Shown here: positions 46,815 to 56,825 of the stretch, in pieces
Layout: each line of letters starts with the position of its first letter
Numbering within the stretch: position 1 is the stretch's first letter
Assembly: GCF_002014965.1 (NCBI RefSeq)
Contig: NZ_MUXT01000001.1
Location: 164,218-228,217 of the forward strand
Direction of reading: 5' to 3'
From: Moraxella canis
GTDB taxonomy: Bacteria > Pseudomonadota > Gammaproteobacteria > Pseudomonadales > Moraxellaceae
Length of the DNA: 64,000 nt
The notes under the pieces: generated by a model
What the model was told of the DNA's origin: nothing
Database searches by the model: none
Seen by the model: only the letters and a program-made list of their open reading frames with translations
Translations under genes and position numbers: made by a program

Positions 46815-47261
46815 ATGAATTTAAAAGACTCTCTATCAGAAGCCATCAAATCCGCTATGAAAGCTCGTGAGATGGACGTGGTTAAAATCCTGCGCAATGT
46901 CCAAGCAGCGATCAAAAAAGTAGAAATTGACAGCCAAACAACTTTGGGTGATAAAGCAGTGCTTGAGCTATTACAAAAGCAAATCAAACAGCGCCAAGAA
47001 TCGCTTGATATTTATGAAGCGAATGGTCGAGATGATTTGGCCGCCAAAGAAAAATTTGAGATTGAAGTGATTGGGCAATTTCTTCCAGCACAGCTTGATG
47101 AAGCGGCGCTGAATGATATCATCATTGCGACCATTACCGAGCTTGAAGCTGATAGCATGAAAGACATGGGACGCGTGATGAATGCGGTCAAAGAAAAGAC
47201 CGTCGGTCAAGCTGATCCTGCGGTCATTTCAGGATTGGTTAAAAAGGCGTTGTCCGCCTAA
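46815..47261 (+). CDS. GatB/YqeY domain-containing protein
   Basis: This 148-residue helical protein of the YqeY family resembles the C-terminal tRNA-binding part of GatB (LKDSLSEAIKSAMKAREMDVVKILRNVQAAIKKVEID, GQFLPAQLDEAALNDII, GRVMNAVKEKTVGQADPAVISGLVKKAL). It is a stand-alone domain of uncertain function, often beside rpsU or dnaG; here it follows rsmI by 20 bp with AAAAGGAG before the ATG. A hairpin follows the stop. Confidence 0.9.
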   Translation: MNLKDSLSEAIKSAMKAREMDVVKILRNVQAAIKKVEIDSQTTLGDKAVLELLQKQIKQRQESLDIYEANGRDDLAAKEKFEIEVIGQFLPAQLDEAALNDIIIATITELEADSMKDMGRVMNAVKEKTVGQADPAVISGLVKKALSA

Positions 47262-47278
47262 TCAAACACCCCAATCAA

Positions 47279-47298
47279 AAGCGCGCCAACAGGTGCGC

Positions 47299-47300
<2 letters not shown>
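47279..47300. terminator. Hairpin between yqeY-like and yfhL-like genes
   Basis: AAGCGCGCC and GGTGCGCTT pair (one G-T) with loop AACA. It overlaps the yfhL-like stop codon, and T-runs are weak, so its strength is uncertain. Confidence 0.5.
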
Positions 47301-48292
<992 letters not shown>

Positions 48293-48301
48293 AAATCCTC
48301 A

Positions 48302-49723
48302 TCAAGTATAAATCGGTTCGCTCACGCTTTTCATCACTAGGGCAAATTTTAGCACGTCTTTATCCATATCCTTGAAGGGATTGGCAATTTGACACACCCA
48401 ACCAGAGCCTAACGCCCCGTCTATCACTGCGCCTTTTTTGTCCCACATCTCCGTTAGTGTGTAGCTAACATTCCCCTGCGGAGTCATGATTTCAATGCTA
48501 TCACCTACCATCAGTTTGTTTTTGACGGTCAAAGTCAAACGCTCATCGCTGATGTCCGCCACTTCAGCGACAAATTGCTGATTGTCGGTCTTAGATGAGC
48601 CGTAGTCATAATTTTGATAATCAGAATGCACATGACGACGTAAAAAACCTTCGGTATAGCCACGGTTGGCAAGCCCATCAAGCGCAGTGATGAGACTGGT
48701 ATCAAACGGCTTGCCCGCCAAAGCATCATCAATGGCACGGCGATAAACCTGAGCGGTACGTGCCACATAATAATGCGACTTGGTACGCCCTTCAATCTTT
48801 AACGAATGCACGCCCATATTGACCAAATCAGGCACCAGCTCCACCGCACGCAAATCCTTGGAGTTCATGATATACGTGCCGTGCTCGTCTTCATACATCG
48901 CCATGAGCTCACCTGGACGGCCTTGTTCTTCTATCAAGACCACGTCATCGGACGGCTGCTCCACATAGTCATCGCCCATCACCACATCGCCGTTAAGGTT
49001 CACACTACCAATGGCATTGGCATCTTGGGCTTGATTTGGCACAAACACTTCGGGCGTGGCAGGCACGATGTCGCCAGTTTCGTTTTCTGTCGCTTTATAA
49101 GTGTTATACGACCAACGGCAGGCATTGGTACAAGTGCCTTGGTTGGCATCACGCTTGTTGATATAGCCAGACAAAAGACAACGCCCCGAATACGCCATGC
49201 ACAACGCCCCATGCACAAACACTTCAATCTCCATGCCAGGGACTTTTGTGATGATTTGCTCAATCTCTTTTAAGGACAGCTCACGGCTGACAATCACCCG
49301 AGTCACGCCCATTTGTTGCCAAAATTTGACGGTCGCCCAGTTCACTGCATTGGCTTGTACCGACAGATGAATGTCCTGCTCAGGAAAGGCTTCACGCACC
49401 ATCATAATCATGCCAGCGTCCGACATGATAAGCGCATCAGGTTTCATTTCAATAATGGGGCGAATATCTTCAATAAAGGTTTTAAGCTTGGCGTTATGGG
49501 CTTGGATATTGACCACCACATAAAACTTTTTGCCAAGTGAATGGGCGTATTCAATGCCCTTCGCCAAATTTTCTTCATCAAAATCGTTATTACGCACCCG
49601 CAATGAGTAACGTGCCTGCCCTGCGTACACCGCATCCGCCCCATAAGCAAAGGCGTATTGCATGTTTTTAAATGTTCCTGCTGGGCAAAGAAGTTCAGAT
49701 TTTTTGGTGATTGGGGAATTCAT
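48302..49723 (-). CDS. trhP: U32 peptidase-like tRNA hydroxylation protein (TrhP/YegQ)
   Basis: This 473-residue protein of the peptidase U32 family has SELLCPAGTFKNMQYAFAYGADAVYAG at the N-terminus and the U32 signature EVFVHGALCMAYSGRCLLSGYI. Cysteines in CLLSGY...TCTNACRW probably hold an Fe-S cluster. The YegQ/TrhP group takes part in making 5-hydroxyuridine at the wobble base of tRNAs, not proteolysis. The gene heads the operon with the NYN protein and ferredoxin. The length fits YegQ, with the C-terminal OB-like domain (VGDSIEIMTPQGNVSYTLTEMW). Confidence 0.92.
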   Translation of the reverse strand: MNSPITKKSELLCPAGTFKNMQYAFAYGADAVYAGQARYSLRVRNNDFDEENLAKGIEYAHSLGKKFYVVVNIQAHNAKLKTFIEDIRPIIEMKPDALIMSDAGMIMMVREAFPEQDIHLSVQANAVNWATVKFWQQMGVTRVIVSRELSLKEIEQIITKVPGMEIEVFVHGALCMAYSGRCLLSGYINKRDANQGTCTNACRWSYNTYKATENETGDIVPATPEVFVPNQAQDANAIGSVNLNGDVVMGDDYVEQPSDDVVLIEEQGRPGELMAMYEDEHGTYIMNSKDLRAVELVPDLVNMGVHSLKIEGRTKSHYYVARTAQVYRRAIDDALAGKPFDTSLITALDGLANRGYTEGFLRRHVHSDYQNYDYGSSKTDNQQFVAEVADISDERLTLTVKNKLMVGDSIEIMTPQGNVSYTLTEMWDKKGAVIDGALGSGWVCQIANPFKDMDKDVLKFALVMKSVSEPIYT

Positions 49724-49927
49724 AAAGCTGCTCTGTTTTTATAGTCAAAATTGCTCCATATTATAGCAAATTTTTCGGCATTGATGGTGATTATCCTGCC
49801 TTAAATGAGCGATGATACTGGTTTTAATGTTGCACAAAAATCACACCATCTTGTCAAAAGCCATTAAAAAATTCTCAATAATCTGCTATCATAAGGCAAT
49901 TATTTTTTTGAAAATTTTGAGACCACT

Positions 49928-51322
49928 ATGAACCCACATCACGCATTTTTACAGGCGCTATCAGACGCCCTGCCTGCTTTGAGCATCAAAACCGATACCG
50001 AATCCACGCAGCACTGGGGACGCGATTGGACAGTGCACTTTAGCACTGATTGCCAAGCGGTGCTATTTCCAAAGAGCACCGAAGAAGTGGCAACCATTGT
50101 CCGATTGGCTAATGAGCATGGCATGCCCCTAGTCCCTAGCGGTGGTCGCACAGGTCTGTCGGCTGCGGCGGTGGCGTCAAAAGGTGAAGTGGTGGTCAGC
50201 TTCGATAAGATGAATCACATTGGGCAGTTTTATGATGCCGATCGCATGGTAGAAGTCGAAGCAGGTGTCGTGACCAAGGCTTTGCAAGAGTTTGCCGAAA
50301 GTAAAGATCTGTACTATGCGGTGGATTTTGCGTCATCTGGCTCAAGTCAAATTGGCGGCAATATTGGCACCAATGCTGGCGGCATCAAAGTCATTCGCTA
50401 TGGCATGACACGCAATCAAATTTTGGGCTTGACCGTCGTCACTGGCAAGGGTGATATTTTAGAATTAAACGGCGGTATGCTCAAAAACGCCACAGGCTAT
50501 GATCTTCGCCATCTGTTTATCGGTGCTGAAGGGACGCTCGGCTTTGTCACCAAAGCTTTGATCAAGCTTGAAAAACAGCCAGTAAACTTGACCGCCATGG
50601 TGCTGGGCGTGCCTGAGTTTAATAGCGTTGTGGCGCTGCTGGATCGTTTTGGGAAGGCGCTGAACTTAACTGCTTTTGAATTTTTTGATCAAATTGCCGT
50701 TGATAAAGTCATCGCAGCAGGTCACACCAAAGCACCTTTTGACAGCCAAGCACCCTTTTATGTGTTGCTAGAATTTGAGGCGATGACAGAAGAAGTGCTG
50801 GATTTGGCGATGAGCGTATTTGAGCAATGTGCCGAAGATGGCTTGATCATTGATGGCGTGATGAGCCAAAGTGTCGGTCAGCTTCAGGAGCTTTGGAAAT
50901 TGCGTGAAAGCATTTCTGAAACCATTTCAGTGTTCACCCCTTATAAAAATGATGTATCCGTACTGATCAGCCATTTGGCAAACTTCATCAGTGATATCGA
51001 ACAGATCGTCAAAGATAATTATCCAGATTTTGAGATCTGCTGGTTTGGACACATTGGTGATGGGAATCTGCATTTAAATATCCTAAAGCCTGCCAATTTA
51101 AGCAAAGATGAGTTCTTTGAAAAATGTCAAACGGTCAATACCTATGTGTTTGATACCGTCAAAAAATACAAAGGTTCCATCTCAGCTGAGCATGGCGTGG
51201 GCATGACCAAAAAACCTTATCTGACCTACACACGCACCCAGACTGAGATTGACTATATGAAAGCCATCAAAGCCGTCTTTGACCCCAATGGGATCATCAA
51301 TCCTGGGAAGATTTTTGATTGA
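49928..51322 (+). CDS. FAD-linked D-2-hydroxyacid oxidase/dehydrogenase
   Basis: This 464-residue flavoenzyme has a PCMH-type FAD-binding domain (about 35-215: VPSGGRTGLSAAAV, SGSSQIGGNIGTNAGG, GAEGTLGFVTKALIKLE) and an FAD-oxidase C-terminal domain with CWFGHIGDGNLHLNIL (metal/substrate His residues) and ISAEHGVGMTKKPYL. It is closest to D-2-hydroxyglutarate dehydrogenases and D-lactate/glycolate oxidase subunits. D-2-hydroxyglutarate, a by-product of metabolism, is a likely but unproven substrate. Monocistronic, divergent from trhP. Confidence 0.88.
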   Translation: MNPHHAFLQALSDALPALSIKTDTESTQHWGRDWTVHFSTDCQAVLFPKSTEEVATIVRLANEHGMPLVPSGGRTGLSAAAVASKGEVVVSFDKMNHIGQFYDADRMVEVEAGVVTKALQEFAESKDLYYAVDFASSGSSQIGGNIGTNAGGIKVIRYGMTRNQILGLTVVTGKGDILELNGGMLKNATGYDLRHLFIGAEGTLGFVTKALIKLEKQPVNLTAMVLGVPEFNSVVALLDRFGKALNLTAFEFFDQIAVDKVIAAGHTKAPFDSQAPFYVLLEFEAMTEEVLDLAMSVFEQCAEDGLIIDGVMSQSVGQLQELWKLRESISETISVFTPYKNDVSVLISHLANFISDIEQIVKDNYPDFEICWFGHIGDGNLHLNILKPANLSKDEFFEKCQTVNTYVFDTVKKYKGSISAEHGVGMTKKPYLTYTRTQTEIDYMKAIKAVFDPNGIINPGKIFD

Positions 51323-51336
51323 GCTTGGATAAGTGG

Positions 51337-51368
51337 CGCATAAGCTTGTCGTACGCAAGGCTTATGCG
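51337..51368 (+). terminator. Hairpin after the FAD oxidoreductase
   Basis: CGCATAAGC / GCTTATGCG, extended by CTTG / CAAG across a bulge. The T-run is poor. Confidence 0.5.
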
Positions 51369-51498
51369 TGCATTTGTACAATCTATTTAGGTGTTTTGTT
51401 AAAATCACTGAATTTGGGCGCAAATCTTAAGATCAGCACTCGAAAATCTTGGCAAGATCAGGTATGATGACGGTTCATTTCATGGATAAAATTGATTT

Positions 51499-52167
51499 AT
51501 GTCTCGCAAAACTCATGTCTTAAAAGAATATTTTGATCCAGTTAAGCTGAGCGAACATCAGCTTGATGGTACGCTAATCGCAGGCGTCAGTTACCACTTT
51601 ACCAGTCTTGAAAAACAAGGACTGGCTGCTTTACTTGCCAAATTGCCGCTGGCAGACGATGCGCCTGTTGCAATGGATCTTGACCTGTCATGTTTTGTTT
51701 ATGATAAAGGATTTAATGTCATTGATGTGATTTGGTATGGCAACCTGCGTAACGCCGACGAATCCATCCGCCATCAAGGGGATGCTTTGGTGGGCGCCAA
51801 AAGTTTTGAAGACAGCTTGATCCAACAAGAGCAAATCCAAATCAAGCTTGATCAGCTGCCTGATACTGCCCATCATCTGATTTTTGTGTTAAGTAGCTAC
51901 CACAATCAGCCGCTTCGCAAAGCCCAAAAAGGCATGATCTATTTTGGTGATAAAGAACTACCCAAGGCATATCACATCAGCTTTGACCAGATCGAGCCTG
52001 ATTGCCAATCTTTGGCGATATGGCAGCTGTCTCGCTATCGTGGGGATTGGGAGCTGAGCTCACCGATGGCTGACATCAAGCTCACCAAGCTTTCTAATAA
52101 ATCCCTTGATAAGATCACAGACGCGGTGACGACTCGCATTCAGGCTGTACAATCTAAGCGGTGGTAA
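51499..52167 (+). CDS. TerD-domain protein
   Basis: This 222-residue protein contains one TerD fold from about residue 20 to 190. The calcium-binding signature begins MDLDLSCFVYDKGFNVIDVIWYGNL, followed by SIRHQGDALVGA and LPDTAHHLIFVLSSYHNQPL. TerD proteins belong to stress and tellurite-resistance or phage-inhibition operons; this one stands alone without terABCE, so a chaperone or calcium-sensing role is a guess. The N-terminal 20 residues are extra. Named by fold only. Confidence 0.75.
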   Translation: MSRKTHVLKEYFDPVKLSEHQLDGTLIAGVSYHFTSLEKQGLAALLAKLPLADDAPVAMDLDLSCFVYDKGFNVIDVIWYGNLRNADESIRHQGDALVGAKSFEDSLIQQEQIQIKLDQLPDTAHHLIFVLSSYHNQPLRKAQKGMIYFGDKELPKAYHISFDQIEPDCQSLAIWQLSRYRGDWELSSPMADIKLTKLSNKSLDKITDAVTTRIQAVQSKRW

Positions 52168-52256
52168 ACATCTAAAAATTAGGCGCCAATCAGTTGTGCG
52201 TCCTTTGGTGATGCGCCTACTTTCCTTGACTGTCAAATCTTAACAGGTCTTTTATA

Positions 52257-52856
52257 ATGCGTAAATCTCTTACGGCGCTCATCGTTATTTTTTTGGTTCT
52301 TTTTGGCGGCTACTATGCCGCATCGCCTTATCTTAAATTACACCAATTCAAACAAGCGATTGATGCGCAAGATGTAGCACCAATCATTGAGTCGGTTGAT
52401 TTTGTCAGGGTAAAGGCAAGTGTCAAAGAACAAATCAAAACCCAAATGATCGCTCAATCGCCAGAACTGAGTCAAATGCTGGCGATGCCCCACGAGCCAA
52501 CCACTACCAATTTTGAAGATGGCTTTGCGATGATGGGGGCGATGTTTGCAGTTGCGATGGTCGATGGCTTGGTTGATACGCTGCTGACTCCAAGCATGAT
52601 CGAGATGGTCATGCAAGGTCAAGAGCTGAATTTGGGCGAACAAGCTCAGCTATATGGCGCCAATCCAAATGAGCTCTCAGAATTATCAAGCAATTTTCGG
52701 GCTGATGCTTTTGAGTACGACACCGCCTACCGCGGTTTGGATGAATTTCATGTTACAATCACAAAACCCGATAATCAAAAAACCACCACTTTGGTGCTTG
52801 AGCGTGATGGATTATTTGACTGGAAAGTGGTTGATGTGATTTTACCGCTGAATTAA
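52257..52856 (+). CDS. DUF2939-family membrane-anchored protein
   Basis: This 199-residue protein has an N-terminal membrane segment or signal anchor (residues 4-23) followed by SPYLKLHQFKQAIDAQDVAPIIESVDFVRVKASVKEQIKTQM, the DUF2939 signature. The rest is a periplasmic domain of alternating helices and strands. Function unknown. AGGT lies upstream of the ATG. It converges on the M3 peptidase gene, with a long hairpin between them. Confidence 0.8.
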   Translation: MRKSLTALIVIFLVLFGGYYAASPYLKLHQFKQAIDAQDVAPIIESVDFVRVKASVKEQIKTQMIAQSPELSQMLAMPHEPTTTNFEDGFAMMGAMFAVAMVDGLVDTLLTPSMIEMVMQGQELNLGEQAQLYGANPNELSELSSNFRADAFEYDTAYRGLDEFHVTITKPDNQKTTTLVLERDGLFDWKVVDVILPLN

Positions 52857-52862
52857 CTTAAT

Positions 52863-52894
52863 ATACCTTGGCTTAAATAGTTAAGCCAAGGTAT
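52863..52894. terminator. Long perfect hairpin between convergent genes
   Basis: A 14-bp perfect stem, ATACCTTGGCTTAA / TTAAGCCAAGGTAT, has the loop ATAG. T-runs are short but it is placed as a shared terminator. Confidence 0.65.
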
Positions 52895-52902
52895 CATTTG
52901 GC

Positions 52903-55116
52903 TCATTCGATGCCATAATTGGCAAGCAGTGCCTTTAGGCTAGGCTCTCGACCTCGATAAGCCACATACAACGCCATTGGTGAGCGTGAGCCACCTTGAG
53001 CCAAAATGGTATCCTCCAATCGCTTGCCCACCACTGGGCTTAAGATACCCTCTTCTTCAAACTTAGCAAATCCATCATTGGCAAACAGCTCTGACCACAG
53101 ATAGCTATAATAGCCTGCCGCATAGCCGCCTGAAAAGATATGGGAGAATGTGTTCGGTCGGCGGACAAAGTCAGGCAAATCGATGACGCCAATTTCTTTA
53201 TTGACTTTTAAATACAGCTCTTGGGCATGCTGCATCGTATGAGCTGTGCTGTCGCTGTGCAAGCGCATGTCAAAAATACCAAATTCAAGCTGACGAATCA
53301 GGCTCATCGCACCTTGATAATGTTTGGCTTCAATGACTTTATCCAGCAAATCAGCAGGCAGCGGCTCACCGGTCTGATAGTGCGCCGAAATGAAAGGCAG
53401 CGTCGTACGGTTAAAGGTAAACCCTTCCATTAATTGGCTTGGCACTTCGACAGCATCCCAAGGCACACCTGAAAGACCTGATACCCCATACACATCCATT
53501 TGGGTGAGCATCAGATGGATGGCATGTCCAAACTCGTGGAAAAGCGTGGTTACTTCATCATGCAATAATAATGACGGCTGACCTTCTGCCGGACGGCGAA
53601 AATTCGTCACAATCACTGCCACAGGCAGCTGAACACTCTCATCGATACGGCGAATGCGATTGATCGCGCTGCTATCGCTGCTGCGTGTAGCTGGGCTTGC
53701 ATCGATACGGCGAATGCGATTGATCGCTGTGGACATCCAAGCCCCACCACGCTTATTATCACGGGCATACATATCCAAATAAAACGAAGCTTTATGGCGG
53801 TTTTGGGGATCATAAACCTCATAAAATTTCACCGAGCTGTCCCAAACATCTGCCTGTGCACGGCGAATGGTAATCCCAAATAAGCGCTTGGCAATTTCAA
53901 ATAAACCTGATAGTACTTTTTCTTCAGGGAAATATTCTCTGAGCAATTCTTTATCAAAAGCATAAAGTGCGCTTTTGTGTTTTTCGGTATAGTACGCCAC
54001 ATCCCACGCATTGATTTTATCCACGCCATAAGTCTGCTTGGCAAACTCGCTTAGCTCTGCAAACTGCGCCTGCGCCTTGGGTCGGCTGCGTACGCTTAGA
54101 TTGGTCAAAAAATCCATCACTTGCTTTGGGCTGTCTGCCATCTTGGTCGCCAAAGAATATTCAGCAAAATTATCAAAACCAAGCAATTTTGCCTTTTGAT
54201 GGCGCAGTGTCATGATCTCAGCGATGACTGGCGTATTATCCCAAGCAGTATTATCCGCCAGTGGTGATGCCTTGGTCGAAAATGCCTTATAAACGGTGCG
54301 GCGCAAATCGGCATCATCGGCATAAGTCATGACCGCCATATAGCTTGGAATATCAAGCCCGATGCGGTAGCCGCTCTCCCCTTTATCTTCGGCGGCTTGT
54401 TTTGCACTTGCCAGTGCCGCATCATTGAGTCCTTTGAGTGCATCCGCCGTTGGGAAAGTGCGATGCCAACCATTGGTGGCGTCCAAAGCATTATTCCCAA
54501 ACTGCGTGCTAAGCTCGGATAATCGCTGATCGATCTTCGCCAATTGTTCCTGTTTATCTTTGGGTAAATCCACGCCAGACAGGCGAAACTCAAGCACAAC
54601 ATCATCAATCAGCTTTTGTTGGGCGGTGGTCAAAGTAGCGTATTCTGGTGAGTTTTTGAGCGCCAAAACCGCGTCAAATAATGGTCGATGCATGCCGCGC
54701 CAAGTATAAAATTCGCTCACCAAGCTGCGCGCTTCATTATAAGCTTTACGCAGTGCGTCATCATTGGCGACCGCGTGCAAATTAGAAACAGCCGACCATG
54801 CCCTGTCGATTTTGTCATCAATTGCAGCAAGCGGAAAGTAGAAATTTTGCCAAGTGATATCAGGCTCATTGGCGACGGTTTCGATGGTTTTTTTGGCTTC
54901 TTCAAATAAAAACATCATCGCAGGCTTGATATGCTCAGGCTTAATTTTTGAATATTTTGGCAAACCACTAAAATCAAGCAAAGGATTGTCCATCAGCTCT
55001 TTGGGGATTTGCAATGATACATTGGGCACCACACCCAAAGCAAAATTAGGCAGACCAAAAATACCCATCGCTGTCATGCCAAGACTACCAAACAAAAAAC
55101 GACGTCGATTCATCAT
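52903..55116 (-). CDS. M3-family metallopeptidase (Dcp/OpdA-like), Tat-type signal, with 20-residue insertion
   Basis: This 737-residue zinc oligopeptidase has the HEFGH site at 527-531 and a third ligand region PSQLMEGF downstream. The N-terminus MMNRRRFLFGSLGMTAMGIFGLPNFALG is a twin-arginine-type signal, so it is likely exported folded; classic Dcp and OpdA are cytoplasmic. Between RGGAWM (about 461) and the QLPVA segment (about 497) it carries a 20-residue repeat unit: AINRIRRID occurs twice, at 464-472 and 484-492. OpdA has 15 residues in this stretch and this protein has 35, so one unit is extra. It lies about 35 residues before the active site. Whether activity survives is unknown. Confidence 0.87.
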   Translation of the reverse strand: MMNRRRFLFGSLGMTAMGIFGLPNFALGVVPNVSLQIPKELMDNPLLDFSGLPKYSKIKPEHIKPAMMFLFEEAKKTIETVANEPDITWQNFYFPLAAIDDKIDRAWSAVSNLHAVANDDALRKAYNEARSLVSEFYTWRGMHRPLFDAVLALKNSPEYATLTTAQQKLIDDVVLEFRLSGVDLPKDKQEQLAKIDQRLSELSTQFGNNALDATNGWHRTFPTADALKGLNDAALASAKQAAEDKGESGYRIGLDIPSYMAVMTYADDADLRRTVYKAFSTKASPLADNTAWDNTPVIAEIMTLRHQKAKLLGFDNFAEYSLATKMADSPKQVMDFLTNLSVRSRPKAQAQFAELSEFAKQTYGVDKINAWDVAYYTEKHKSALYAFDKELLREYFPEEKVLSGLFEIAKRLFGITIRRAQADVWDSSVKFYEVYDPQNRHKASFYLDMYARDNKRGGAWMSTAINRIRRIDASPATRSSDSSAINRIRRIDESVQLPVAVIVTNFRRPAEGQPSLLLHDEVTTLFHEFGHAIHLMLTQMDVYGVSGLSGVPWDAVEVPSQLMEGFTFNRTTLPFISAHYQTGEPLPADLLDKVIEAKHYQGAMSLIRQLEFGIFDMRLHSDSTAHTMQHAQELYLKVNKEIGVIDLPDFVRRPNTFSHIFSGGYAAGYYSYLWSELFANDGFAKFEEEGILSPVVGKRLEDTILAQGGSRSPMALYVAYRGREPSLKALLANYGIE
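53640..53727. repeat. 28-bp direct repeats bounding an in-frame insertion in the M3 peptidase gene
   Basis: The same 28 bases occur at 53640-53667 and 53700-53727 with 32 unique bases between, a 60-bp period and hence 20 codons in frame. The outer flanks do not match, so it is not a whole-unit tandem duplication. Inside each copy is GCGAT-TG-ATCGC, a short palindrome. Confidence 0.85.
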
Positions 55117-55170
55117 CCATCCTTATGACTGATTAAAATTAGGTTTTTCATTCTATCATAAGCCAAAAAC

Positions 55171-55198
55171 AAAAGCACCCATGCTGATGGGTGCTTTT
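55171..55198. terminator. Terminator after oprM
   Basis: A perfect 12-bp stem AAAAGCACCCAT / ATGGGTGCTTTT with loop GCTG ends the efflux operon on the minus strand. Confidence 0.85.
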
Positions 55199-55211
55199 AT
55201 AACCGAAAGAA

Positions 55212-56816
55212 TCACTGAGCCGGATGTGCTGCTGGTATGGTAGCGGGCTCAGGCTGTGCGATGACCGGCGATGTGACAGGCGAAGCTAAAGGCGCAGCCA
55301 TCATCTCATCACTGGCAAGTTCGGCGGTGCGCATGGCTTCACGCTGACGATTCAATTCTGTGATTTGCTCAGCGGTTAAGCTTGCACCGCCGCCCAAGGC
55401 TTGGTACAGCTGGATTTGACTGACCAGTTTGGCAAGCTCAAGCTGCAGGATATTCTGCTGATTGGCAAACAAAGACCGCTCAGCGTCCAGCACCGTCAGA
55501 TAATTATCCAATCCAGAACGAAACCGCGCGTAGGCGATATCATAAGTCTGACGATAGTTATCTTGAAGGCGAAGCTGAGCATCAATGCGCAAGCCCAAAG
55601 TCGCGCGCTCAGCTAAGACATCTGACACTTCTTTGAAGGCAGTTTGAATGGCTTTTTCATAATCCACCAATGCTGACTGCTGAGCGACTTGCGCCATCTC
55701 GTGATTGGCGCGGCGACTGCCTGCATCAAAGATGGGTAAACTGATCGAAGGTCCAAAAGACCAACCCAACGCGCTTGATTCAAACAAGTTATTCAAACTA
55801 TTACTGCTAAAACCCACATTCGATGACAAACGAATCGATGGAAAATAAGCCGCACGTGCTACATTGATATTTGCGCCTGCCGCTTTTAAGCGATGTTCAG
55901 CCTGCACGATGTCTGGGCGATAATATAAAAGCTCACTGGGCAGACCTGCACTAAACAGTGTCTGTGCGGTGATATTTCCCATGTGCATACTAGCGTCTAT
56001 CACTGGCAGCAGCTCATTTGGGACAGGGCGACCGATGAGTAGCTGCAGCGCATTTTTAGCTTTCAAGATACTGGTATCTGCTGCATATACCGCCAAACGC
56101 GCTGATTCAAGCGAACTTGCCGCTTGCAGGCTTGGCGACTTAGAATCAATTCCTGCCTCAAACCGCTTTTGGGTAATCATCATCGCATGTTCGCGAGTTT
56201 TTAGCGTCTGGTCAGCCAGCTGTCTTTGAGCCAAAGCATGGGCTAAGCTCACATAGCCTTGAGCAACACTTGAGATGATCGAGATTTGAGCAGCATCTTT
56301 GGCAGCGTTAGTTGCCAGATACTGATGTAGCGCCTGCTCTTTTTGACTGGCGACTTTACCCCACAAATCCAGCTCATAGCTACTCATTGCAAGCCCAACA
56401 TTATAATTGGTTGAGGCATTGGCATCGACGCGGTTATTGGCTTGGCGTGTTACGCTGGCATTTGAGCCGACTTGTGGCACGCTGTTGGCTTCGGTGATTT
56501 GATATTGGGCACGCGCTGACTGAACAGCCAAGACTGCCGATTGCAAGTCTTTGTTATTTTGCAAAGCAAGCTCAATCAAGGCTGCAAGCTTAGGGTCTGT
56601 ATAAAATTCCTGCCAGCGCAGTGATGCCACACTTGGCGCCTGAGCGACACTGATGGTGTCAGCATCATAGACTTGATAGCCATCCTTCATAGGCACATTG
56701 GGCACCGCCAGAACGGGTGCCGATGTGTCAATTTTCTTTGGAATGCTACTACAAGCTGCCATGCTGATAGCCAGCGCTGAGAGCGTCAAGATACGCGCAG
56801 TTGTAGAGATTTTCAT
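55212..56816 (-). CDS. oprM: RND efflux outer-membrane channel lipoprotein (OprM/NodT family)
   Basis: This 534-residue outer-membrane channel has a lipoprotein signal ending MAAC with Cys22. Family sequences include WQEFYTDPKLAALIELALQNNKDLQSAVLAV, SYELDLWGKV, GLPSELLYYRPDIVQAEHRLKAAGANINVARAAYFP and DAERSLFANQQNILQLELAKL. The trimer spans the outer membrane and periplasm. The C-terminal 50 residues are Ala/Pro-rich and extra. Last gene of the operon, 9 bp after the pump gene. Confidence 0.95.
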   Translation of the reverse strand: MKISTTARILTLSALAISMAACSSIPKKIDTSAPVLAVPNVPMKDGYQVYDADTISVAQAPSVASLRWQEFYTDPKLAALIELALQNNKDLQSAVLAVQSARAQYQITEANSVPQVGSNASVTRQANNRVDANASTNYNVGLAMSSYELDLWGKVASQKEQALHQYLATNAAKDAAQISIISSVAQGYVSLAHALAQRQLADQTLKTREHAMMITQKRFEAGIDSKSPSLQAASSLESARLAVYAADTSILKAKNALQLLIGRPVPNELLPVIDASMHMGNITAQTLFSAGLPSELLYYRPDIVQAEHRLKAAGANINVARAAYFPSIRLSSNVGFSSNSLNNLFESSALGWSFGPSISLPIFDAGSRRANHEMAQVAQQSALVDYEKAIQTAFKEVSDVLAERATLGLRIDAQLRLQDNYRQTYDIAYARFRSGLDNYLTVLDAERSLFANQQNILQLELAKLVSQIQLYQALGGGASLTAEQITELNRQREAMRTAELASDEMMAAPLASPVTSPVIAQPEPATIPAAHPAQ

Positions 56817-56825
56817 AATCCATCC

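Noticed and set aside
51499..52167. Tellurite-resistance operon
   Set aside because: Only a single TerD-domain gene is present; no terABC, terE or terZ genes accompany it.
53640..53760. CRISPR-like repeat
   Set aside because: Only two copies with coding frame preserved across both; no array or Cas gene.
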